A DNA stretch of 64,000 bases from Symbiodinium kawagutii (GCA_009767595.1 VSDK01013725.1:437849-501848), one strand, 5' to 3'; shown: positions 1 to 12,360, counted from the first letter of the stretch. Translations and numbers: made by a program. Notes: generated by a model from the letters alone, not told the origin.

Positions 1-602
1 TTCTTGCCAAGAGTGTCTCACCTAGAGTGTCTCGCCAAAAGTGTCTTACAATTTGTGTCTCACACAGAGTGTCTCACAAAGAGTGTCCCACCAAGAGTGT
101 CTCACCAAGAGTGTCTTGCCAAGAGTGTCTCACCAAGAGTGTCTCACCAAGAGTGTCTCACAAAGAATGTCCCACAAAGAGTGTCTTGCAAAGAGTGTCA
201 CACCTAGAGTGTCTCGCCAAAAGTGTCTTACAAAGAGTGTCGCACCAAGAGTGTCTTACCGCGAGTGTCTCGCCAAAAGTGTCTTGCAAGAGTGTTTCAC
301 TCAGAGTGTCTTACCAGGAGTGTCTCACCAAGAGTGTCCCACCAAGAGTGTCTTACCAAGAGTGTCTCACAAAGAGTGTCTTACAAAGACTGTCTCACCG
401 AGAGTGTCTTTCCAAGAGTGTCTTCCCAAGAGTGTCCCACCAAGAGTGTCTCACCAAGAGTGTCTTACCAAGAGTGTCTCACCAAGAGTGTCTTGCAAGA
501 GTGTCTTACTCAGAGTGTCTTACCAGGAGTGTCTCACCAAGAGTGTCCCACCAAGAGTGTCTCACCAAGTGTGTCCCACCAAGAGAGTCCGACCAAGAGT
601 GT
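1..602. repeat. 14-bp tandem satellite
   Basis: About 43 imperfect copies of a 14-bp unit, consensus GAGTGTCTCACCAA, run from the window edge to about position 602. Because 14 is not a multiple of 3, all three plus frames stay open and encode the same 14-residue repeat (CLTKSVSPRVSHQE-like) in different phases. I read this as satellite DNA and not as a gene. The array probably continues left of the window. Confidence 0.95.
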
Positions 603-896
603 GAGCATTCGGGTTCGTGGGCTTCATCTTGTTTTTTCCATTGCAGCTTGCAAGGACTAGCCTGTAGCTTTGGTTTCTAGATTCCAGCTACTGCTGGTAA
701 TCTGGGTGAATGGTTCCACCAGAAGTCTGGTTGATAATTGATGGTTAATAATAGGGGATGATAACCAACATTAATAGGGGATATACCAGCTATATATGGG
801 TATGGGTCAAGCAGTTACCAACCAATAACAGTAGGTAAATGGTTAACAAATAGGGGATGATAACTAACAGTTATAGGGGATATATACCAACTGCGT

Positions 897-1023
897 GGCT
901 ATGGGTCAAGGCTTTAACCATTTAACCATCAAGTTAATGGTGGATAAGTTCGCCCACTACAGGGAAACAAGCTGGTTAATGATGGGGGCACCAGGGGGAC
1001 GAGGGTGAACTGACCCAAAGCCA
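897..1023 (-). mobile_element. family A MITE-like element, reverse copy
   Basis: Bounded by TGGCTATGGGTCA at the left and TGACCCAAAGCCA at the right, with the family-A interior (a block like GGAACCAGGGGTACAGGG) in reverse orientation and diverged. About 127 bp and non-coding. Confidence 0.75.
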
Positions 1024-1412
1024 GATCATAAACCATAGGTGATCAGTAAGAAAACACCAGATTTTACCATGGTGGAGTCATAGGTGGTCAGAGTTGATCA
1101 TGAGAAAACCATAGATCTGTGATGATCTGTGAGCCGTTCACCACACCGGTGATGCTTCATCGCTGGTGATTTACGGGCGAGCTCAGTGGTGAACTGGAAG
1201 ATCTGCCCCTTCTGAAACTTGGGTGAGCCCATGCCATGCCTCAATGACTACAGATTGCCCTCATGGCGGGAGCTTCCAATTCTGCTTGCTACAAGCTGTC
1301 TTGCACATCAATCAATTCACAACCAAGCTATGCTTGCCAGTGAATTTGTTACAACTACATTAGTAACACCTCATGAAAAATTAGATATCCCAACCAAAGG
1401 TATTACCGTCAC
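1024..1412. other. no gene seen
   Basis: A gene-free stretch of degenerate sequence rich in TGATC and GGTGAT words. I see no convincing coding island, hairpin or tandem array. Confidence 0.5.
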
Positions 1413-1515
1413 CTGGGTGTTCTCAAAATACGGGACGCCCCAAGTCATCCAATATGAACCCTTTATAGCATTAAACCAACCGTTTCGAGGGGCCACGATT
1501 CTAAGAAACCACCAT
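1413..1515. mobile_element. family B MITE-like element
   Basis: Family B has termini of the form GGTGGTTTCTCAAAATAGGG and its complement, with AATCATCC and GTAATAAACCAACC words inside. This copy is about 103 bp, starts GGGTGTTCTCAAAATACGGG and ends TTCTAAGAAACCACCA. It is followed by the frequent GTTGGTATATCCCCC tail. Confidence 0.75.
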
Positions 1516-2059
1516 GTACAGTAGTTGGTATATCCCCCATTTCTGTTGCTGAACTCATCCCCTATGATCAACCATCCACTAGCGCACAGCCATAAACATT
1601 GCTACATTTCCGTTGATTTATCATAAATCTATTGTTGGTACTTATCCCCAGCTTGATCAACCATTAACCAGCTATACATGGCTATGATTATCAACCATTG
1701 ATCAGCTATGATTAACCAGCTTGATTAACCATTAACTTGAATCAACCATTCACTTGATCAACCATCAGCTAGCCCCAGCTAATCACCCAGCTTGTTCAAC
1801 CATTAACTCTACTTATCATAAATCAAACCTATCCCCAGCTTGATCAACCATTCACCCAGCTTGATCAACCATCAACCAACGAATCGCCATACGCCAACCA
1901 CTTGAATCTCCGATGACTCGTGGTGTCCGGCAGCTTCACCAAGTCACTGGTCCCAATGCACAGGTTGAGAGGCCACTGCCTGGCCGGAGCCATGGCGCAG
2001 TCCCGGCAGATTGGAGATGTGCGCATGAATGGTTGATTGAAAGAGATGAAAGAGTACAT
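1516..2059. other. no gene seen; low-complexity AACCATCAAC-rich DNA
   Basis: Degenerate repeats of ATCAACCATTAACC and CAGCTTGATCAACC words. There is a small GC-richer patch near 1905-2030, but no reading frame stands out. Confidence 0.5.
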
Positions 2060-2294
2060 CAATCAATCAACCAATCAACCAATCAATCAATCGATCAATC
2101 CAGCGATCAATCAGTCAATCAATCAATCAATGAATCAATGAATCAATCGATCAATCAATGAATCAATCGATCAATCAATGAATCAATCTCAATGAATCAA
2201 TCTCAATGAATCAATCAATCAATAAATCAATCAATCGATCAATCAATCAATGAATCAATAAATCAATCAATCAACCAATCGATCAATCAATGAA
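2060..2294. repeat. AATC tetranucleotide microsatellite
   Basis: About 235 bp of imperfect (CAAT)n, mixed CAATCAATCA, CAATGAATCA and CAATCGAT units. Confidence 0.95.
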
Positions 2295-2858
2295 CACATG
2301 ACTCAACCAAGGAAAGGACATGGAACACGATGATCATAAATAAAAACATATCAAAACAATGAATCGAGCAGGCGAGGAAGTAAAATGTGCGTACTTTTAC
2401 AAGTAACGCTGTAACCCTGTATGTTGCGTCCACCTGTCTGCCTGCATAGGGGATCACAGCCAGAAAATCTATTTTCAATTTGTGTCATTGAGAGATAATA
2501 TACATGTGAAAATGTTCACAGGCCTGTGTATCTTTTTGTATACGCATATTTGATCATGTTTGCACAAGCGGAAACAATGCAAATGTGCGTGTGCATATAG
2601 GTACATCATCTGTGTATCTGCACATCTATCGGCATGGGTACTGCATACACGGATTGAAATATCTCTATATCAAGAAATATGCAACTATGATCAATTACTG
2701 TATGTAAATTTGTGCAAGTCCATGTCTGCTTAGTAAATTAAAGAAAATCAAACTGGACCATCCCCAATAATTGATCAATCACATTGAACACAATCAATGA
2801 ATATTCGTCCTGCAGTAGATTGATCATATCCAGTAGATTGATAATCATTGAACATCAC
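2295..2858. other. no gene seen
   Basis: AT-rich unique sequence with short TGTG/TGCA stretches. I see no supported coding region or structured repeat. Confidence 0.5.
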
Positions 2859-2985
2859 ATGGCAGTGGGTCAGTTCACCCTTAGTCCTCCTGGTTCCCTA
2901 TCATTCACCATTGTTTTCTCTATGAAATTGTTGGTGAACTCATCCCTCATGAAATTGGTTGGTTAACTGCTTGACCCATAGCCAT
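2859..2985 (+). mobile_element. family A MITE-like element
   Basis: Starts ATGGCAGTGGGTCA, has TCCTGGTTCCCTATCATTCACC inside in the forward order, and ends TTGACCCATAGCCAT. About 127 bp and non-coding. Confidence 0.85.
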
Positions 2986-3252
2986 ATAGTTGGTATATAT
3001 ATATATATCCCCTATATAATTCTTAGCTATCATCCCCTACCATTAACCATTAACCATTAACCAACATTAACATTAACATTATAGCTACAGAATTAACCAT
3101 CAATATTCAGCATCTGCAGGATGACTATCTGAGCCCGGAGCTGCCCTCGACGCCAAACGACGGAGCCACCATGTGAAAACACAGTTGTGTACCACAAACG
3201 GTATTTGGATTGGGCATCTCTTGGCCCCCAAGGCATATGAAATGGTTATTTC

Positions 3253-3359
3253 CTACTGTTGATGGAGGAAATCCTGCACCACCTGGAATGGTTTAAACAC
3301 TATAAATAAAGGGGTAAGCAACCAACCAGCTGGTGCAGGATTTCCTCCATCAACAGTAG
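3253..3359. mobile_element. foldback element with perfect 29-bp inverted repeats
   Basis: Positions 3253-3281 and 3331-3359 are perfect reverse complements (29 bp), separated by a 49-bp loop. An imperfect extension (GGTT..ATTT against AAAT..AACC) lies outside. It is non-coding. It resembles the other short inverted-repeat elements here but has unrelated termini, and I saw no second copy in the window. Confidence 0.85.
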
Positions 3360-3598
3360 TAAATGAAACCAGCTTCATTCTTGCTATATGCTGGGTGTCA
3401 AGTTGAAAACACTTCTGGGAATGATAGATTTGTCCGCAATGAAATTGTGCGGGCGCCACGTAGTAAATCAAATGACCTCAGAAAAAATCATGAACGGATT
3501 TTCCTGAAACACAAAAAATGGGTTTGGGGGGAAGATAGGACATCTGAGGCGGAAGTATTGATACTCCAGGCCCCCCTGATCATATCCAATTCACCAGT

Positions 3599-3698
3599 AT
3601 GGGTGTTTCTCAGAATAGAGGACCCCCCAAATCATGCAATATACACTTTTATAGTAGTAAACCATCCTTTTTTGGCGTTCCCTATTTTGAGAAACACT
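3599..3698. mobile_element. family B MITE-like element
   Basis: A 100-bp copy running from ATGGGTGTTTCTCAGAATAG to CCTATTTTGAGAAACACTC. The middle contains the family words CCCAAATCATGCAAT and TAGTAGTAAACCATCC. Confidence 0.85.
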
Positions 3699-4325
3699 CA
3701 AATCTAGTTACTAGGAAGAATGCATTGTTCTTGGGAAGGAAGGGACTACCCTGGATCATGAGACATGATGATGCTTGGCCGGGGACCGGATGCTACGCTG
3801 AAGGTCCCGTTGCAATTTCTCTATGATTTGTATCATTTATCTCCTGATCTCTCTATCCATTGTTTACGCACATGTTTTGAATGTGTATGTGTGTGTATTT
3901 TTGCGTACGTGTATCTATTTGCTGTCATATGTTCGTACATACTTACATGTTTGCTTTTCATGTCATGCCAAGAGTGATCTCTTTTCCCGCAGGGGAAACT
4001 CGAAGGGTCTACCTAGATCTTTTTTCCACCAGAAATTACATCAACCATCAACCCAACACACCCCGAGGTAAAGGATTGAGTGAAATAACCTTGATCAGGA
4101 TAAGTTACCTCGATAAGGCAATAGCACATGCAGGCACAATATACCTCACATGGTCAGTCCTGAAGAAAAACGCACTGGCAGTGAACAGGGCAAGGTGGAG
4201 GGTGAAGCCCAAAAGGCAAACAAAGCGGCATGTTGAAGTGCCACATTGTCTATGTCTTCATATGTTCACTCAGCCCATAGTAATGTTTTGTTTCTATACT
4301 ATATATTTATATATATATATACATA

Positions 4326-5698
4326 CTAATGTTCCCATATCCATTTCTTAATAAGTGCCCACTGTCTATCTAATCTCTGTCTATATGTACATAAATTTAT
4401 ATCCGTTATATCTATACATATATATACTTTTTTGGAATGTCTTGTTCCATCCCATACTGGATCCATACCCGACACTGCGCAGTGCTCAAAATCCTGCTGA
4501 CATCTGCTGAGTCGCCACGTTGCCCCTGCCTGAATGCCCACAGCATTGCAGTAGCCCCCAAGTCTGCCACATTCAACCTGGGTGCCACCACGGGATTCCC
4601 CCAGACGATCCAAGTGACGGATACGTAGGTGTCCCCACTGCTCGGCCCAAAAATGGATCACCAAATGCAAAGGTGGTGAGGTACCCAACGATGACACATC
4701 AGTATCCAGGTGCGTCAACGAAAAACCACGAATGATCCAAGGGTCCCACGAGAGTTTCAGGTCACTCATCGGTGGAGGAAACCTTTGATGATCGTAGCGA
4801 GTAGCTAGTCCCGCAGGTGCCACCAACATCCACCTAGCAGATTTCTTCGCCGAAAGAGATCAAGATGGCCACAGAGATCCGGGGCCCCGAAACCTGGTGG
4901 CTTCGCCAAACTGCAAACCCACCAGGTGGTGATCATGGCTGCGCCCAGTGGCATTCGGAGGCGCATGACTTGAAGCAAACAAGCCCGGAATGTGCTGCTG
5001 AATCGAATTCACCACGCGCACGTACCTGCCAACCACTCAGCCCAGGGGCAGACTCATACGATTCACAATGAGTGAAGGGCCATTCACTCAACCTTCAGGT
5101 CTCAGTAAAGTGGCCATGGTAGTTTGACGCCTGAATCTAGGTTGGATTCATGACCTGGGTGGGTTTGCACGGAACTTTCCGTGGGGATTTTGCGGCTGGA
5201 ACCGTTATGTCAATGACCTGGTTGCAACAGGGCCTGCAAAAGGGTCTGCTGCTGGGGGCACTCAGAATTCTTGAAGACCTGCTTCACCAATGGAATTTCC
5301 AAATAGGGCAACACCATCAACTTCCACTGCCTCAGTACCCGGTGGTCAAACCGGTGGTTCACTGGGAAGTGGTGTTTGGCCGATCCAATCATCAGGGATG
5401 TCAATGGCTGGCGTTGAGATTCCGAGTTCCAAGAGATTCTGATGGGATCAAGCCATTTGATACCGTCAATCTGTTGATCAAATTATGGTTTCATGTCCCC
5501 AAACAATGCCCTTGATCAGCTGCTCAGTTCGACTGCTTGAATTCCGAAAATGGCGCGGTCACGCAACCGCCAGCTTGGCAGCAACTGAGCAGTGAAAAAT
5601 TGGACGGTGAAACCGGAAGCCAAGTCGTGAACATGACCGTTGCGGTCGCTGGACACCCGAAAGCACCAGCCATGGCTACCCTCATTCTGCATCATCAA
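4326..5698. other. GC-richer open region, unassigned
   Basis: Several overlapping open frames exist on both strands. The longest are a minus frame at 4829-4326 (167 codons) and a plus frame at 5150-5515 (121 codons). The base composition is richer than the flanks, which suggests old coding sequence or a decayed element. I could not find a single frame that carries through, and I recognise no motif. Confidence 0.25.
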
Positions 5699-5704
5699 TG
5701 GCTG

Positions 5705-6440
5705 CTAGGGATGCTGGGGGTAGGATGATAATGATAATGACAAGATGAACATCAACACTGACTGGCTATTGACAAGTATTGATTGATAATAAGGATCGTT
5801 GACACGGGTGAATAGTATCAACGAAATATAATCATAAATTATACTGTCATAATACAATGAATGAATAAGAATCATCAACCAGTAAACATCCACATGTTGA
5901 ACCATAGTACTATCAATCAGTGACCATAAAGTCAATTGACCAGGACATAACATATATAACAGTATTAGTCAATATGGCAGTAAAATTCATTTCTATAACA
6001 TGTGATTTATACTATCAGATACTGTATGCGTACTAATATAATAGGACTGACACTACTAATTTATCCATAATCAACAGGTTATATCATAGTGTACTATGGA
6101 CAAGTGAGGATAAATGAGCGATATTAATCCTATTGTGACCACTATATAACTACTATATAAATAGAACGAATTGATCCATGCATAAACCTCTTAATACTAA
6201 TATGAATCCTCTTAAAACCAAGTAACTGGCTATAAGATGCTATACTTACAGCTGCTTGAATAGTGAAAATCAAAAAACTATAATACTGACATGACTCAAC
6301 TGCTGGACTGGTGATCCAACACTACCCTCTGGTGATCTAACATAGCAATGGATAAGCCACCATTTATAGATTACTTACCTATTGGAAATGTTGATTTTTT
6401 CCAGCCATGTTCACCAGAGTGTAACATGACTCCTCTCAAA
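5705..6440. other. no gene seen; AT-rich
   Basis: Very AT-rich DNA with ATAATGATAATGAC-like simple sequence at the left. I see no coding island. Confidence 0.5.
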
Positions 6441-6562
6441 ATGGCAGTGGGTCACTTCACCCTTCGTCCCCCTGGTTCCCCCATCATTAACCATTTTTTC
6501 CCCTTTGTTGTTGAAAAATTATCCCCCACGAACGTTGGTTAATGTTGACCACGCGCTCGCCA
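6441..6562 (+). mobile_element. family A MITE-like element, variant right end
   Basis: Starts ATGGCAGTGGGTCACTTCAC and carries the family interior, including CCCCTGGTTCCCC. The right end is the variant GTTGACCACGCGCTCGCC in place of GACCCATAGCCA. The minus-strand sequence just outside (GATTTG then GCGAGC) looks like an exon-intron junction with a GC donor. Confidence 0.75.
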
Positions 6563-6760
6563 AATCGGTCATGAAATCCTGCCATTGATCCACTCCCCCA
6601 GGGAGATTCATCCACGCGGCTCGTGGCTGGAGAACCAAAAGCCTTCTTGCACGGTGATCTGACCTCGGCGAGCCGCCCGTTGTTGCGCATTTGGCTGGTC
6701 GAGAAGGCGGATTCTGCAGCTTGCCACCGCTGTCCTATGATGGCACTGCCTGCAGTGATG
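6563..6760 (-). CDS. candidate exon(s), unknown protein
   Basis: A GC-rich island with a minus frame containing SQMRNNGRLAEVRSP and SGSMAGFHDRFGE. A donor-like GCCGAG|GTCAGA lies inside and the island ends against a family-A element. The plus strand is also open, so strand and limits are uncertain. No family recognised. Confidence 0.2.
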
Positions 6761-8991
6761 GCTCCAGCTCTACTTGGCTTGCCGGTTGTAGTCCGGTGAT
6801 GTCCACTGACTCATTTCAGTTGATTTCATTGGAAACGAGGGTCTCCATGATAACGACTCGACATCAATAGCTGGTGATTTGGCGCAGCTGGTGATCTGGC
6901 AGAAGCAGCTGGTGATTCAGCATGAAAATGCATGAAATAGATGGTTTTTTTTGTGGTTTTGTTGAGATCTCCGAAGAAAAGCTTGGAGTTGCACGACGAT
7001 GATGGAAATTGTGAATGGATCAGTGATGGGAATCAAAATGCTTCGTTTAACGAGCCGATTGGTAGAAGGAATACCAATATAGATCTGACTGCTTTTCCGA
7101 TTGCCTCACATAAGCCACGCCAATGTGAACAAATAGCCCTAGCTTCCAAGCAGGAGCACAATGCAACGATGGTCAGGTATCATGAGAACCAAGGCTGTAC
7201 AAATCCTTTTCCATTTATTCTTGATGTGTCCAAAACCAGTCCATAGTTCAAAGCAACAAAAATTGCCACCATACAATACTGGAGCAATAGATTGTTGCGA
7301 CAAATTACTGCATAAATTCAATAATCTTGTTAAAAAATGCAACAAGTTGCTTTCGATGCAACTTGAACTGCAATTTGAACAACGAAAATACACTGGAGCC
7401 GCACTCTGAAACGCATGGCCACATGTTGTGCCCCTGAAAGTCCTTGTGCCCTGGGGGCTCTGTGGCAATTTCGCAATCGTGGTGAAATCAACTGAGGGGA
7501 CTCAACTGCGATCCCCCTTGGTTTTCTCGTTGGTGAGAAGGGGTTACCAGAAATACTGTGCCGATCTAAAGTCAGATGGTGTACAAAGTCAGGTCATCCA
7601 TACTGACATTGATGCATTCACATATATATATTTCCACATATATCATGAGTCATGAGTGTTTACAAAGGTGGATCATCGGCTGCAATGATCAACCTGAGTC
7701 TTTGACGGCCGAGCCAGGACTCAGTTCTACTGGTTCATGTTGCTTGGCTGACTGGCTGGGTGGCCCGCTGGGTGGTGCTGTCCATGATCTGGATGATGAT
7801 CATAGCAACAAACAACTCCCTACAGAGTGGTACCCCCCCCAGTTCTAAGTTGCTTAAGATTCACCAACAGGATTCAACTACAGGTTTATCAACCACAACT
7901 GGTAGTTACCCCTAGTGAAGCTAAGTTCACCGACTGGCGGAGTGCCACTTCCTACACTAAAACCGCTCCAACCCAACTGCTCCACCGCTGAACGACGACG
8001 ACGCGCCCGAGCAACGGTCATCGTCGGGGTTGGTGAAGTTGATCGCTTTCAAACGGATCTGCTTCCTTGCGAAGCTATGGAGTCACCAAGAATCCAAGCA
8101 GCGGAAATGTATTTTTGGGGGTTTCTCAGGTCATAGGGGTACCCCAGATATCATCTAGTGAATGGTTGATACTGGGGAAGAAGTTCACCAACAATAGATT
8201 TGGGGATATACCAACTATATGGTGGTTTCTTAGAAAAGGGGGCGTGAAAAAGGATGTCTTATTAAGTCACTACGAATGACTAACCACTATCAATGTATAT
8301 GGCTATGACTTTTGGATCAGAAATGGGCAGCAAGAAGACCAGCACGTTCACAGTTTAGTTTTGATGGGAAAAAATCCATTCTGGCTGATGAAAGAATATG
8401 AAAGCATACACGTCTGGGTGCTTTCCTGAAGGGCTACCAAGATCAACTGCATCGGCATGAAAGACCAAGTCATCCATGTTCGCGTGAGCCAAGAGCATGG
8501 TAGACCATGGTAGACCCAAAGGACAACAAATCCAACATTTTGGAGCATCCATGTTGCCAAAACAAGGTAGGGATTCACAATCAAATGTAGGTTTATTTCA
8601 CCTTGATTAAGATGGAGCCCCCATACGGGGTTTTGCCTAAATGTAATCGCCCAGAAACGGTCGTTTAAACTCAATTCCCTGTAAATAACAGGACTCCGCC
8701 TTTCAAAGTGAAGGCGAGACTTTGGTTCTGCACACGTTGCAAAATCTATGTGTTTATCGTCTGTGCTGAAAAGCTGACAGGGTCACTAACGCGAATGTTC
8801 TTTGGTTGCTGGAAGTCGAACTTTTAGCTGCTGGAACCACCAATATACTGTTTCAATCATGCATTCGTTTTGGTTTTGGTGAATCCATATGCAAAGGCGT
8901 CATGCCCTTGCCTCTGCGAATTTTATCTAGCACGGAACTAGCGCGGATCTACCGCCAGAGCCTCGAAAAACTCTTGGGACAAAAAACTATT

Positions 8992-9112
8992 TGGCTGTGG
9001 GTCAAAACCCTGTACCCCTGGCTCCCCTGTCATTGAACATTGTTTTCCCTATAGTTTGTTGGTTATTAACCACCATTAGTTGTTCGACTAACTGCTTGAC
9101 CCAGCTCGCCAT
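8992..9112 (+). mobile_element. family A MITE-like element
   Basis: TGGCTGTGGGTCAAAACCCT at the left, CTTGACCCAGCTCGCCAT at the right (the GGCGAGC-type terminus), and the usual GTACCCCTGG interior. About 121 bp. Confidence 0.85.
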
Positions 9113-9489
9113 TTCTCAAGGACAGTGTCATGACTGCAAGCTTGGACACAGGTTGGAGTGATTGATCCAATGTTGAAATATCTACCGCCAATCTAGCGCA
9201 AAACTAGCTCTGCCTTGCAGAACTTCAGATTCACTGCATATTTACAGGACTCCGCCTTTAAACGAATACTAAAATGTATCAAAGCCAGATTTGAAATGGC
9301 CACTTTAGTTAAAACTGTTGATAAGCATTCAAGGCGAAATGTCTTAATAAGGACAGAAGGCCCCACCCATCAAATATGGGTGGTTGATTCATGTGTCTAC
9401 CATTCTTGTGTCTTGTCGTGTCCCTTTCTCGGACTTCAAAAAGTCGCTGCGTTGCTGAAGGGGGTTGCCAAATGCTGTTTCTGAAGATG

Positions 9490-9535
9490 ACTGGTTGGTG
9501 GTTTCAACGCCTACTAGTCAACCAATCAACCCTTA
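9490..9535. mobile_element. family C half element
   Basis: Only the left half, ACTGGTTGGTGGTTTCAACG followed by GTCAACCAATCAACC, is clear. I could not locate a paired right terminus nearby. Confidence 0.5.
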
Positions 9536-9947
9536 GTTAATACGTGTGGGAATATAAAAAGATGCCAATCGAACCCCAGCTAAACATGACCATTTTGTGA
9601 ACTGAGATCAACCCTAAATAGGTATCTTTCACACGTGAATTGCATCGCTTGCGCAGTTGCTACCATTTGGTTAACGGGCACTCCTGGGGGCCGCTTCAAT
9701 TGGCTCCCCTTTAAAGGGCTAGGGCTAGGGCAGGATACCCGTCGCTCCAAGCAGCGCCCAACCACCAGCCAGGTTGCCTCTCCCACATTTTCTTTCGCTC
9801 TTCTCGTCCCTGGTTGGGATAGCTGGACCAATCCTGACCGCCGCAACGAACGCACTCCGGGGACATGGTCCATTGTGGCTCGGAGATTCCGCAGCCAACC
9901 AACGGTCAAAACATCCGCCGTTCAAGCGTAGTTGGCTGAAGCTGATC

Positions 9948-10043
9948 AACCCAGGGGCTCCATGTATGGTGTATTCACCTACAAAACTGGGTCATTTTAT
10001 AGGTAAATGTAGGTAAATAGACCATACATGGAGCCACTGGGAA
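9948..10043. mobile_element. family D foldback element
   Basis: A 96-bp element with long imperfect inverted repeats. GGCTCCATGTATGG at the left pairs with CCATACATGGAGCC at the right, and TACCTACA pairs with TGTAGGTA further in, around TGGGTCATTTTATAGG. Two near-identical copies lie at 11.6 kb and 37.3 kb. Confidence 0.92.
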
Positions 10044-10238
10044 TGATCTCTACCCATTCCTCAGTCCACATCTGCCCTGGCCAAAAAATTCAAGGATCTG
10101 AGAGTGTTTCTTGGGCGGAACATGTCAAAGAATCTGTAGACCCGGGAATGCTGGCATGAGCACAGGTCAGAACTGTTCATCACCGAAAACTGATGAGATG
10201 GCTAAATTGTTTTTGCGTAACTTAAAATCATATGTTAT

Positions 10239-10307
10239 TTCCCTGTTTGATTGTTCACCTGCTGATTGATGATAATTATGCTTAAACTTCAACAATCAAA
10301 CAGGGAA
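10239..10307. repeat. inverted repeat, 17-bp perfect arms
   Basis: Positions 10239-10255 (TTCCCTGTTTGATTGTT) and 10291-10307 are perfect reverse complements separated by 35 bases. It could be a small foldback element. No gene is attached. Confidence 0.85.
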
Positions 10308-10427
10308 CCGTCACGATTCTCAAAAAAAAGACGGGTGGTTCCACGATGCCCTGGGACCAATCGCAGGAAACACCCCCTGCTATCTACCCTCCAGTCATCT
10401 AGTATAGGAATCGAAAATTCGCGAAGG

Positions 10428-10518
10428 ATTGACTGGCTGGTGGTTTCAAACCCTATGAAAAATAATTTCTGAATCCTGGTAAAAATTAAAAAATGGTTTA
10501 AAACCACAAGCCAGTTGA
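10428..10518. mobile_element. family C MITE-like element
   Basis: Left end ACTGGCTGGTGGTTTCAAAC, then CCCTATGAAAAATAA. The right end is TTTAAAACCACAAGCCAGT. About 91 bp, diverged. Confidence 0.75.
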
Positions 10519-11029
10519 TGCATTCTCAGGGTTTCTATATAGAACTTGGTGATTTCCCGTTGCTAGGTTAGATTACCGGAGTGAAGCCTCTGCCCCAGGT
10601 AGTTAGTTTGAATCAGGACTCCCACCATCAAAATTTGTCTCCCAGGGATTTCTAGAGAGGAAGAGATAGGCCCCTGCAAGAATCAACCAGCATTTCTTCC
10701 TGACATTCCTCGTGTTGTATACCCCAAATCTATCTGATCGGTGATCATATCCCCTCTAAAAAATATGTTTGTTAATCAACCACCAACACGACCCCTGCTC
10801 AGCCATTGGAATAGGTCAACTTAAAAACAACTTCTTACCAGATATCAGGGGATACCATGTGATACCAGGTGACTCATTAGTTTCTGTCTGGAATTCATTT
10901 GCGGAATGTAATGGAACAGGTGATACCAGATCACTCATGGGTTGATGGGGCTCATTTGTACACAGGGGAGCAGTTTTCTGGATTTATTTGAACTAATAAA
11001 CCCCACAAATAAGTTTGGATTCCGGCCAT

Positions 11030-11146
11030 GGACGTGGATCTTTTCGGCTCAGACACCGCCAGCAAATCCACGAAGAGCACGAGGAGTTCTCCTTCATAGG
11101 CGTCGTCCAAGTATGCCGGGTGCACGGACACCTGAATGCCAAGCAA
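11030..11146 (-). CDS. candidate exon, unknown protein
   Basis: A GC-rich island whose minus frame reads VSVHPAYLDDAYEGELL followed by VLFVDLLAVSEPK. It begins just after a splice-acceptor-like TTGGCATTCAG|GTG. No known domain. A short plus frame is also open, so strand is provisional. Confidence 0.28.
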
Positions 11147-11611
11147 CGAATGAAATCCGGTGCCAAGTGGAACTGAGATCAGATTCCTGTGTATGCTTAA
11201 CTACGATGAATCAGATTCACCATATCTTGGGCATTACTGATCATTGAACATGATTTGGTATTTGTTGACCATCATAAGTAATCATTAGCCATGCAGATAC
11301 TGTCAGGATCGAAATGCTTGCATGCCCTACATTTACTTGTCCATACAAACGTGTTAACGTACACTCCGGGATATCAAGGCCATTCAAGGCCACATGAGAA
11401 TCAGGATCAATCAGGGGAGACATCAGCTTAGCCGAAGCTCAATCCTATTCTCTTCAGCATCGAGCCAGTCCTTGTTGATCCGCGTGGAATATGCTACTGA
11501 TCCACCGGCATATGCGATTCCTCCCCACACACTTCAAGTCCTCCAAGTCCCCCATCTGATTCCGCAACCAACTTAGCTGCCAACAAAACACGAACAAAAA
11601 CTTGTATGGCC

Positions 11612-11707
11612 AATCCCAGGGGCTCCATGTATGGTATATTTACCTACATTTGGGTCATTTTATAGGTAAATGTAGGTAACTAGACCATACATGGAGCCAC
11701 TGCGAAT
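11612..11707. mobile_element. family D foldback element
   Basis: Same inverted-repeat structure as at 9.95 kb, with only a few substitutions (ATTTGGGTCATTTTATAGG in the centre). The near identity suggests recent spread. Confidence 0.92.
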
Positions 11708-11722
11708 GGCAATTTCATTGTC

Positions 11723-12022
11723 TTGATCTGCATGGCTTCACCCACAATCGTCCAAACCTTTGGCCCTGGCCCAAATGTTTGTGATAAATTACGGATTCAC
11801 TATGATTCGGTAATCTTGGCTAGCAAACCCAAAAGCTTTCTTGTGAGCTCAATCAAACACAATATTGCTTCTTTCATCACAATGCCATTCTACATTTCAT
11901 TCTGCACGTTCTTCTGCATTTCATCTGCAAGTCATTCTCATGTTTGTGATGCGAACCCCTTCGACGTGAGCAGATTCTACACGTTGGCAAATCGAAAGAC
12001 GGCGCTACTGTTTGTGGCCTGA
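11723..12022 (+). CDS. candidate open frame, unknown protein
   Basis: A 99-codon plus frame containing MASPTIVQTFGPGPNVCDKL and DSVILASKPKSFLVSSIKH, with a hydrophobic, Cys/Phe-rich stretch in the second half and a TGA stop. It overlaps a minus-strand frame. No family recognised. Confidence 0.25.
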   Translation: MICMASPTIVQTFGPGPNVCDKLRIHYDSVILASKPKSFLVSSIKHNIASFITMPFYISFCTFFCISSASHSHVCDANPFDVSRFYTLANRKTALLFVA

Positions 12023-12081
12023 ACTCTGCGTCAATTTGAAGATGAGCATCCACGGGTAATGAATACGAGTTCGAAATAGTT

Positions 12082-12360
12082 CTATGCAGTTTGATATTGA
12101 TACCTTGCTTTGTGAAGATCGCTGGTGGTGACACCATTCTTACTATAGGACAAAACCAGTGGTGATCTGATCCCGATCCCCTGATGGATCCACCCCGGCA
12201 CCGTCTCATAGCCAGATGCATTCACAGCATCCTGTGTTGTGTTCCTGCAGCAAGACGCTACGAATGTTGGATGCACTTGGGCAGGATGTGGATGACCATG
12301 ACCATCAACCACTTTCGCTGGAGAACCACTACTAGATGACCAATAATCGTCGTCCCAAAG
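12082..12360 (-). CDS. candidate terminal exon, unknown protein
   Basis: An open minus frame reads LWDDDYWSSSSGSPAK, then VDGHGHPHPAQVHPTFVASC, then ETVPGWIHQGIGIRSPLV, and ends in a stop at 12082. An acceptor-like AAACAG lies just upstream, after an in-frame TAA. The words TTTGGGACGACGA are duplicated 36 bp apart at the start. No domain recognised. Confidence 0.3.
   Translation of the reverse strand, partial: LWDDDYWSSSSGSPAKVVDGHGHPHPAQVHPTFVASCCRNTTQDAVNASGYETVPGWIHQGIGIRSPLVLSYSKNGVTTSDLHKARYQYQTA

Noticed and set aside
4-680. Long overlapping plus frames (up to 217 codons)
   Set aside because: They are one 14-bp satellite read in three phases; the three frames encode the same repeat, so they are not a gene.
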